Source: Eonycteris spelaea
Taxonomy: Eukaryota > Chordata > Mammalia > Chiroptera > Pteropodidae
NCBI GenBank assembly: GCA_003508835.1
Contig: PUFA01000007.1
Span: 15,647,001-15,711,000, forward strand
DNA length: 64,000 bases
Direction of reading: 5' to 3'
Shown: positions 56,384 through 64,000 of the stretch, one piece after another
How the letters are laid out: each line of letters begins with the position of its first letter
Numbering within the stretch: the stretch's first letter is position 1
The notes under the pieces: model-generated
What the model was told of the DNA's origin: nothing
Databases searched by the model: none
The model's input: the letters and a program-made list of their open reading frames with translations, nothing else
Program-made: the position numbers and the translations under genes

Positions 56384-58094
56384 TGTTCTTATTCTATTTT
56401 TTTTATAAATTATCTTTTTCTATTAGTTTCAAGTATATAGTACATTGGTTAGAAATTTATATAGTTTATAAAACGATCCCCCTAATTGCGCCTTCTCTCT
56501 TCCGGGACCCCGGGAGTCTCCTGGGTCTAGTAAGCACATTTCCCCCTGCCTCTCCAGTGTCAGTTTGCATGCCAGTGCTGTCTCTGTGGCTCCCTGTGCA
56601 AGTTTCCTTGTAGTAAGGTCAGCTGTTGCCCACCTTGGGCTTGAATATGTCACCCCAGGGCAGGGGCAGCTGTCTATCAATGTGCAGTGGACACTTTGTG
56701 TATTGGAGGGACAGGAGCACAGGGAGTCAAGGACCGTCAGGCCAGTAGTCTCATTTTTCTGCAATTTCTTTGTCTGTACGTTCCCGTAGTAGTCACAGGT
56801 CACATGGAGACAAGATGCTGTCTGGGGCAGTCCCACAGACCCCTGTGATCCCCTCAAGAGATACTACAGTTTGTGCAGGCAGCAGTGGTCTGCCCACAAT
56901 TATTTCCCCGAGATGCGCTCACTGCGCTAGCCAAGGTCTGTTGCCTGCACAGAATGCGCAACCCCAGAGCCGGGCAGGCCTGGGAAGGCTGACGTCAGGG
57001 GGCTGCAGTCACTTTGAGGCTTGGATGAAGCGGACTCTCAGGGAGACGAGGGCCTTTCGGCCAATACTACCTCAGTTTTGCTGCAACTTCTGTGCCTAGA
57101 TATTCCTGCTGTAGTCACAGATCACAGTGAGACCAGCTGCCATCTGGGGCAGTCCCACAGACCCCTGAGCTCCCTGGACGCAACATCGTGACTCTTGCAG
57201 GCCGCGGAGGTCTGCCTGTAACGGCTCTCAGTGCAGTGCCTGCCCTGTGCCAGCCAGAGTTTGTCGCCTGTGTGGATTGGGAGACTCCAGGGAGGGAGGC
57301 AGGGAGGTACCATTTCACTGTCCATGGGCCACCTGGGGCAATTTGTGGGTAGGGTGGGACAGGGTCTCAAGGAGACAGTGGCAGACAGATGGATTCAGCC
57401 TCAGTCTTGCTGCAACTTCATTAACCCTTCATGCATTACCACAGAAGTCCCAGATCACAGCAAGACCAGCTGCTGTCTGGAACTGGCCCACAGATAGTCA
57501 GGCTGGAGATTGCCTGGTAGGGCTGGACTAAGGCACAGTGGTTGCTGCCCTTCCGGCCCTTGTTCTGGTGCCAGGTAATGCAGACTTTTCTCGGTATGAT
57601 CCCGCTGGAGTCTCCAACCCACCCTGGCATCCGGTTACGTGTCCGTCAGTCAGAAAGCCTGTACGTGGGCCCTTCAGAGGGGTGTTTAAGGTTTTAATCT
57701 CCTTCCATCTCACCCAGATGGCCAGAATCCCCTCTGGTTTTCACAGTCAGTGATTAGAATCTCCACTTCCCTGGACTGGGACCCTGGGCTAGGGAACCCC
57801 AAACAAGGCTAGGAGCCTCCTCTCCTTCAGGGGAGCCTCTGCAGCATGCTCTTTCTCCCAGTGGGGATATGGGTCTTGCCTGACGGCGACTCTGCCCCTA
57901 CTACTGGCTACTACTGTTTACCCAGGCTCCTTTTTTATATTATCAAACAGACATGTTAAGATCGGCTGGACTTCAGATGATTCTCTGCGGTTGATTATTT
58001 TATAATTTGGTTGTAATTTCAATGCAGACCTGGGAGGAGGCACACCCCACTTTTATGTAGTCTGCCATCTTTCACCCAGATCTGTTCTTATTCT
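56384..58094 (-). mobile_element. Composite L1-derived nonautonomous retroelement with tandem core
   Basis: A 1.7-kb minus-strand element flanked by a 12-bp direct repeat (tgttcttattct) at 56384-56395 and 58083-58094, extendable to about 15 bp with one mismatch. The T-run at 56397-56404 is its poly(A). In element orientation: (1) a 5' leader from about 58082 with 'aaagatggcagactac' and 'attataaaataatcaaccgcagag', L1 5' UTR-like; (2) a GC-richer core of about 325-bp tandem units, with 'cccacag' anchors at 57487, 57154 and 56832; (3) an L1-like 3' tail (about 56560-56405) with 'ctatatacttgaaactaatag'. I find no ORF1 or ORF2. Open frames inside (up to 142 codons) lack motifs. It could be an internally deleted L1 or a separate SVA-like family. 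Confidence 0.75.
56640..57560 (-). repeat. Core of about 325-bp degenerate tandem units
   Basis: The phrase 'tctggggcagtcccacagacccctg' occurs at about 56820 and 57142, and a diverged version at about 57476. Around each copy the same order recurs: a 'gcaa(c/t)ttc' block, 'tagtcaca(g)(a/g)tcaca', 'gctg(c/t)c(a/t)tctgg', 'cccacag', 'tctgcc', 'tctcagg/aagga'. Spacings are 322 and 333 bp. Confidence 0.8.
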
Positions 58095-58445
58095 TTTGAA
58101 AGACAAAATCACCTGTCAAGCTCCCTAGTTTAATCTCATGAGAAAGGTGAATAAATAAAAGGATTGAACAGATCTCATTATCTGTTTCGACTTTTAGTTT
58201 CCTTAGTTATATAGTTAGAGGAACGGACAGGAAGATCTCTAAGTTTAATAATCCACAATCTATAATTCTGCAATTTATATTTTCCTTCTATTTATTTCTT
58301 AGATTATAATCCTGAAATAAATGTGTCAATCAAAAGAAGTGTAGGATGGCTTTGGTGAATTCTACTCCCTGTTATTTGGTTCCAATTTCTAATGCAGTAT
58401 GAGTCTATAAGTTGTTGAGCCTTCCTGATCTCAAGTGGCAGTTTC
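58095..58445. other. Unassigned DNA
   Basis: Nothing recognised. Confidence 0.3.
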
Positions 58446-58449
58446 TCAC

Positions 58450-58600
58450 CTTTCAACATTTATTTGTTTAACAAATAAGAATTTATATCTGTTATGTAGT
58501 GAGCATACTACTAAATGCTTTGGATATAATGGTGAGAAAGACAGCCCTGTCTCTGAAAAAAATGATATTTTTCTGGGGGTCATGCACAAATAAAAGGCAA
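58450..58600 (-). mobile_element. L2 LINE 3' end
   Basis: 'gttatgtagtgagcatactactaaatgctttggatataatggtgagaaagacagccctgtc' is the antisense L2 terminus. Confidence 0.65.
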
Positions 58601-58734
58601 TTCCTAGGATAACAGTTATGCCAAGAATAACAATTAGTTTAGGATAATATGGGAACACATTTCCCTTTTTTAAAGCTTCCTGTAGGAAGGAACCATAAGC
58701 AGAAGTTGTAGTAACGGTTAATAGTTGGAGGGGG

Positions 58735-58935
58735 TGGAGCATTTAGAAACAATAGCGTATAATGCCCACACTTACTACCTGTGTAATCTTGGAAAAGTTG
58801 GTTGAGCTCTCTGTTCCTAAATTAAAACAACAACAACAAACTAGGGTGGTTATGAAGATTAAATGAAAATATTGATAATGAAATTAAAATGTTAAAACTT
58901 AAAATACTGGTTTGCTACTGTTAGTATTAGTCTTA
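58735..58935 (+). mobile_element. MIR SINE
   Basis: 'cccacacttactacctgtgtaatcttggaaaagttggttgagctctctgttcc', 'tagggtggttatgaagattaaatg' follow the sense MIR core. A CAA-rich run replaces the 'cctcatctgtaaaa' part. Confidence 0.7.
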
Positions 58936-59044
58936 TAAGAGAAAAGAACAAGAGCAAAAGTTTGGACTCAAAGTGTGACTAATTTCATCTGATTATATAA
59001 TGCTAAGTGTAGACTGTCGGGTAAGAAATGATGCTGTGTAGTTT

Positions 59045-60045
59045 TGTAGGTATCAACTCAAGAAGGGCCTTGTATTATGCTGCAGGATTTGCAGCTTTAC
59101 CCGGGTTGCATCAGAAGACCAATGGAGTGCTATAAATGAGTGTGACATTATTAAGCCTGCCTTTTAGGACCATCTCGGTGGTCGTTGTGTAGAATATCAA
59201 TTAGAAGAATCAAATGAGCCAGAAAGAAAGAGCAATATGAAGGCTACTGTTGTTATCAAGTGAGAGACAGTGACACCCCAGATTTAGCTAGTGCGCCTAG
59301 CAAGCTATGAGAGACATAACAGACAAAGAGTAATAACTGATTTGGTTACTGATCAAATGTGGAGGATAATGGTGAGGAACAAATCAGGGATGGCATCCAG
59401 GACTCTGATTCAAGGAAATTAATGAGCGGTGGTATTAATCACCGAGCAGGAGAAGGCTGGGAGAGAAGAAGATAATGGGAGTTAGTTTGAGGCATACTGA
59501 TTTTGAAGTTTCACAGCAACCAAGTGGTCACATCTAGTAGGCTCTCTGGTGCATGGGAACCGATTCCTATTGGCTTTCGAAAGCCAATGAATATTCAGTG
59601 GCTTTGTAAGCTAGTTGCTAAACCATAGGTAGCTTGAAATTTGCAATGGAGGAGGTACTTATTCGCAGAAACCAGCAAGTGCTACACATTATGCCTTTTC
59701 CCCTACAGAGAGCAAGTTATTCAGGTCACCACCACACATCTTAATCTCATGCGAGCGCCCTGGCCCAGAGACGTGAACTTAGTAGCTACCATTGTGTTAC
59801 ATAATTAAAGTCATACAAGTGAACGCAATAATTCCAGAAGAACATGCCACATGAGAAGAAGGGGCAGCAAAGGACGATGTTCTGAAAACTAACCCAGCAG
59901 AAAGGGATCAAGTGAAGGAATCAGATAAGGAAGAACAAGAGGAATTAGAAACCATCAGGACTTCTGGGGACATGAAGCAAAGGAATGAGAGCATTCATGA
60001 TTGAGGGAATAGAAGAGAAATCCAAATGTATGTCCTCTTGGAAAG
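59045..60045 (+). mobile_element. L2 LINE, long diverged 3' segment
   Basis: 'agaccaatggagtgctataaatgagtgtgacatta', 'aggaccatctcggtggtcgttgtgtagaatatc', 'agggatggcatccaggactctgattcaagg', 'aagaagataatgggagttagtttgaggcatactg...tttcacagcaaccaagtgg' and later 'caagtgaaggaatcagataaggaagaac...ttgagggaatagaagagaaatcc' resemble the L2 stretch upstream of its 3' UTR. Very old and non-coding. Confidence 0.55.
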
Positions 60046-62195
60046 AATTTTTCCAAAGATTTATTTTGGATTTAAGTTTAAGACGTGGAATAATACAAAA
60101 AAAAAAAAAAAACCAACAAAAACATAAATAGAAAATAAAAATAAATCAGCAAACGGAAATAAGTTCCCCATGCGTACTTGATATAAGCAGAGGTGTTTTT
60201 CTCCCTAAAAGAACATATAAAAGTTACTGATGCTAATTTGATAATATAATGGTGTTTGTGCTTTAAGCTATTAAAAGCATTCCAGCACCGTCAGACTGAT
60301 GCAATGTTAGTGGTGAATTCAAAGGACGGGCCATTTTCTGCTTGCAGATATTGCCCAGAAAGGGCTATGGCAAGAGGTGCATCAGATAAACATAGTTTCT
60401 TCAGATTTATAATAGACATTTTTGCATATACAGATCTCATAAAAATAGACTAAAAGCACAACTAACCATTTGTTGAAAAGTCAATTTTTTTCCTCCAAAT
60501 TTTGGAGTCTCCTCATTTCAAGAAGAATTTTGATTTATGTAAGAATGCTTTTGATTGCAAATGCCAGATACATTTACATTCATTCAAAAACAAGGAATTT
60601 TTTCTCAAACAGCAAGAAATCTGAAAGCATATGTCTGCTGGTATTGACTCTGTATTTCCCTTTCCTTCATGGTCACATGACTTATGATACATCATGACTG
60701 TGTCTGAGAGTCTAGGCAAAAAGAGGCAAGGGTAGGGCAACTGGGTATTTCTGATTATGGTTTCTTGGATGTAACTTTATCATTTAGCCACTTCCTAGCT
60801 ACAAGAATAGCATTTTAGCCTTCCTGTTACAAATATTTCAGACAGAAAGAGAGTTATTTTGGGGAATTTGAGCTAACATATAATTTCTGCCTCAAATTTC
60901 TTTCTGCAAAGGCAAGAAAACCATAAGTTGGAAATGGTGATGGTAAATAGAGAAGTAAATAAAAAGATGGTAAAAGCTCATGGCACTAGATGTAACTGAG
61001 AGCTTTCAACTAAGTAAGAAAGCTGTTCTTCAGAGACATACATTTAGCATGTGGAATGCGCTTTGTACTACTAGGTCAGAAAAGAATTAGTGAAGGTCTG
61101 AGAGATACTTTGCACTGTATGGGTAGTAAGTAAGCCCTTTGAAAACTCTAGTATTATATGTTCGAATTGTTCAGTGGTACTAAACACCACTGTAAATGGA
61201 TAACAACAGGAACTTATCGCTATTCAAGGGACATCTGGGGATATGCCATAATGAGAATCACAAGAGAATTTAAGGGACAAAAACTTTTCTTACAAACCTT
61301 ACATCACCTGGCTGCTTTCACAATGCCATTCCCTCTCAGTCGCAACCAGACTGAAGATGCTTCGGATGATGTTGTGTCCTGCAACTGATAACATCTTCTA
61401 CCTACTGCAATTACAACCATTTTTTTTTTTTTGTCTAAATAAATGTGTGACCACAGGGAAATCACTCCGGAAAATTTACTGACATTGCGGTAGTGCTTCA
61501 GTAATAAACCTGGGAGTCAACTTATCTTACAGCACAGCTGGCTGCGGCAGGATTGTACCACAGTGGGATCTTGGAAATGAATTACCCAACCAGCTAGCTT
61601 GGGTTCCAGAACGATTCTGACTCACTCATGATAATTGACTAGAACTGAATAAGAACCTTATCCCATTACACTTAGCATGGCAGAGCCTCTAAATATTTCT
61701 CAAGTAATTTAAGGTTCAGACATAATTGCAGCACTTGAAACTTACAACTTGGTCAAACTTACTCTTTCTAAACCTGAGTATAGCAATTTATGTACCTTGT
61801 CAAATTATAACCATTTATTAACCAATGTTTAATTTTCTATTTATTTCATCAGGGGGACTTACCACATAGTTTCTTATATTTCCAGTGTCTCCCTCTATAT
61901 CCAGATAGGATGAAATCATATTAAATTAATGTATTAGGTGACACACAAATAAAAATAAATCTATTTCATTTTAACTGATACAGACTCTCAATAAGCATGC
62001 TTTTTTCTGATGGTTTAGAAATATGCTCCAAACCACTATTAACATAACAAATATAAGGCACATGAATGTGACAATGAAAAATTTTGAATGTTAATGTCTT
62101 ATTAATATTTTTAGCATATCCGTATGGTTAGGTTATTAATATTTTAAAAAACAAATTTACATCACTTTCTTATAAACATCCACTCATGAGAGAAA
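60046..62195. other. Unassigned, partly single-copy-looking DNA
   Basis: About 2.1 kb with no named family. A poly(A) run lies at 60097-60113 and a T-run at 61420-61433. The part at 61440-61690 is balanced in composition and free of low complexity. A 76-codon frame at 61158-61388 has no motif. Confidence 0.35.
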
Positions 62196-62202
62196 GTGAG
62201 AG

Positions 62203-62204
<2 letters not shown>

Positions 62205-62263
<59 letters not shown>

Positions 62264-62272
62264 AGGGAGAGG
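62205..62272. repeat. (GA)n microsatellite with GGGA tail
   Basis: About 26 uninterrupted ga units, then gggagggagggaga. Arg/Glu open frames across it are artefacts. Confidence 0.97.
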
Positions 62273-62424
62273 GTGAGTGCGTCAAGAGAGAGAATGAATG
62301 AGCCAGGAACCAGATTTATGTCACTCTGGGTATTTCACAGTGAAAAGGAAAACTCTACCCTCCCCAGGCCCATAGTTTGAAAACAGTTATATTTCTTAGA
62401 ACTCACAAGCCATCCACACTTGTA

Positions 62425-62570
62425 TTCAAATTATGATTTCATATGCATTATTACATTCATCTTCATAGCAGGGAGGAATACTGTGCTTATTTTGAGAAGA
62501 AGAAACCTGAGTTGATGAATAAAATCTGCCTGAAGAAAACACAAGGGAGAAAAAGGTGGGTCCCAGAGAA
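62425..62570 (-). mobile_element. Probable MIR fragment
   Basis: 'gcattattacattcatcttcatagcagggaggaatactgtgcttattttgagaagaagaaacctgagttgatg' resembles the antisense MIR core. Confidence 0.5.
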
Positions 62571-62735
62571 GTGACTCTGGGTTAAACAAGAATTCTGCGC
62601 TTGCTACCCAGTGGCACTGTCAGTCTGTAACAGCTTTGTCAGTCTCTGCACATAAAGGGCCATGATAAAGGGTCATGAGAGTCACTGTGGAACAGATATG
62701 TTTCAGAGTTACTTCTGGGTCAATAGCAAAACATC

Positions 62736-62759
62736 AAACAAACAAACAAACAAACAAAG
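62736..62759. repeat. (CAAA)n microsatellite
   Basis: Five to six caaa units. Confidence 0.9.
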
Positions 62760-63950
62760 GACACGATGCAAAGAGCCAGTAGAACTTAGAGGGTACTGTG
62801 CCATTTGGAATAGTCTAAGTAAATACTTATTAAATCCATTGGTTGGTTGATACCAATGGCATTTTCTGCAAGTTCTAAGAATGAAATCATCTAGTCACAC
62901 AATGTATTTTGCTAAATAACATTTATTATTTATTATTTAATTCTTATTACTCTAACTTAAAAATGAAAAGTAAATGTAGCCTTGTGAGCTAACACAAAGG
63001 ACCAGATTGTCAAATAGGGAGAGGGCTCAGACACTGAGGGCAGATCCATGTCCTTCCATTTTCTTTAGCTTCAGACATATAACTCGCACAGTGGGAGACA
63101 TTTAGGTTATTATGTCAGCTACAATTGTGTAGTTTGCATGACATTCTTCAGGTAGCCATGACTCATTGTACCACAGTTTCCAGGTTTGTTTACCAAAAGT
63201 AATGATCAGTCAGCAACACCATACTAAATAAGAACACTCTGTAAAGAAGTATTCTCCACTGTCAAGTATCATTACTCTGCTTACTAGGCAGTCCCCGTTA
63301 TCTGAATGCTCACGACGAGGTTAGACTTGATCTTCTACCTTGTTTCTTCCCTAGGGATGCCTATTTTGGGGGAAAAAATGGATTATTGACAGGCTGCTTT
63401 GGCTTCTTTTTCCCAACTTAAATAATATTAACTTTTCATTTTATCATAAAATTAGAGTGACCCCCATTTTATTAAAAAATCCTGGATTTGTTTTGCATTA
63501 AATTGTTATTTGAGGATTATTTAAGTAATACTGCATGTAAGCTCTGAGTCTTTCTGAAAAAGAATTCAGTACCATGTAAATGAATAACATAGGGAAATTC
63601 CTGGTTAATCTACATAAAATAAAAAATAATGAGCATTCTGCATGGGTTGTTATTTTTTTTTGTACATGTTGAATAATCTAACAGACGTGTCACCTAAAGT
63701 ATTTACACATAAATACTTTATAGGTGTATTAAGTGAAAATAGTTTCAAGGTGCAGGTATGAAAATGACCTGTTTACAGACTGTAAAGAATACATGTTTAT
63801 AGTGAAAATAATTTTAATTCATTTTATATTTTGTTATTCCAGTTGTAGTTCAGAATATCATTATTTGCTTCAGTTTAATGTTAAAGAAACTTTTATGAAA
63901 TGAGTGAATATCCGCATCAGCTGACACATCATACAAATCTATGCAAACAA
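62760..63950. other. Unassigned AT-rich DNA
   Basis: About 1.2 kb, nothing recognised. Confidence 0.3.
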
Positions 63951-63951
63951 T

Positions 63952-64000
63952 AGGGGCTACGCAATCAGATTGATTTGGACGCTAGTTCCAGGTTTGCTCA
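63952..64000 (+). mobile_element. Possible MIR head cut by the window end
   Basis: 'aatcagattgatttggacgctagttccaggtttgct' resembles the MIR segment 'gagccagactgcctgggttcgaatcccggctctgcc'. The rest would lie beyond the window. Confidence 0.35.

Noticed and set aside
56429..57753. Cluster of overlapping open frames on both strands in GC-richer DNA, gene-like at first sight
   Set aside because: They lie within the composite retroelement and its tandem core. None shows ORF1, ORF2 or any other domain, and the frames change between tandem units.
62186..62380. Open frame with Arg-Glu repeats
   Set aside because: Translation of the (GA)n microsatellite.
1..64000. tRNA, snRNA, 5S, 7SL or microRNA-like genes
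   Set aside because: I looked for characteristic boxes and U6/7SL/Y-type starts by eye and saw none, apart from the tRNA-like heads of MIRs.

Overview
This window looks like intergenic (or deep intronic) DNA from a placental mammal. I find no intact protein-coding gene. The sequence is AT-rich and CpG-poor, with interspersed repeats separated by single-copy-looking DNA. The repeat set contains MIR and L2 copies, MER5A and other hAT-Charlie relics, a Tigger-like element, MLT1-type MaLR LTRs and LINE-1 fragments of several ages. The younger L1 3' ends read 'ttattggggtgac...ggttaata...ttatgtaggtttcaagtgtacaattc' with 'gtgtgttcaccacccaaag'. I associate that 3' UTR with bats, and I see no Alu, B1/B2, carnivore, ruminant, horse or vespertilionid tRNA-type SINE. 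A bat outside the vespertilionids is my best guess, as an inference rather than a proof.

Layout. 0-12 kb is mostly unassigned AT-rich DNA with one long antisense L1 ORF2 remnant (6.8-7.7 kb). 12.2-16.3 kb is a dense repeat cluster: a hAT element split by an antisense L1, an L2 end, an MLT1 LTR, a second copy of the same hAT family, a MER5A, a 31-bp tandem duplication and a MIR. 16.5-25 kb carries long microsatellites, MIRs, a sense L1 3' end, L2 and a small CpG-bearing segment. 25-34 kb is largely single-copy with MIR/L2 islands. 34-44 kb has two MaLR LTRs, two antisense L1 3' ends and a Tigger-like element. 44-51 kb is a MIR/L2 field with an odd local direct-plus-inverted duplication. 52 kb holds the only gene-derived sequence, a processed PPIA (cyclophilin A) pseudogene. 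56.4-58.1 kb holds a composite retrotransposon-like element with target-site duplications. 58-64 kb returns to L2/MIR and single-copy DNA.

No genes here work together. The biologically informative items are two well-delimited retrotransposition products on the minus strand. One is the PPIA pseudogene, with 13-bp target-site duplications. The other is a roughly 1.7-kb non-autonomous element. It has an L1-like 5' leader, a core of about 325-bp tandem units, an L1-like 3' tail and a duplicated target site, and no recognisable ORF1 or ORF2. It is the best candidate for something under-described. Repeat identifications come from recalled consensus sequences, and no database search was run.
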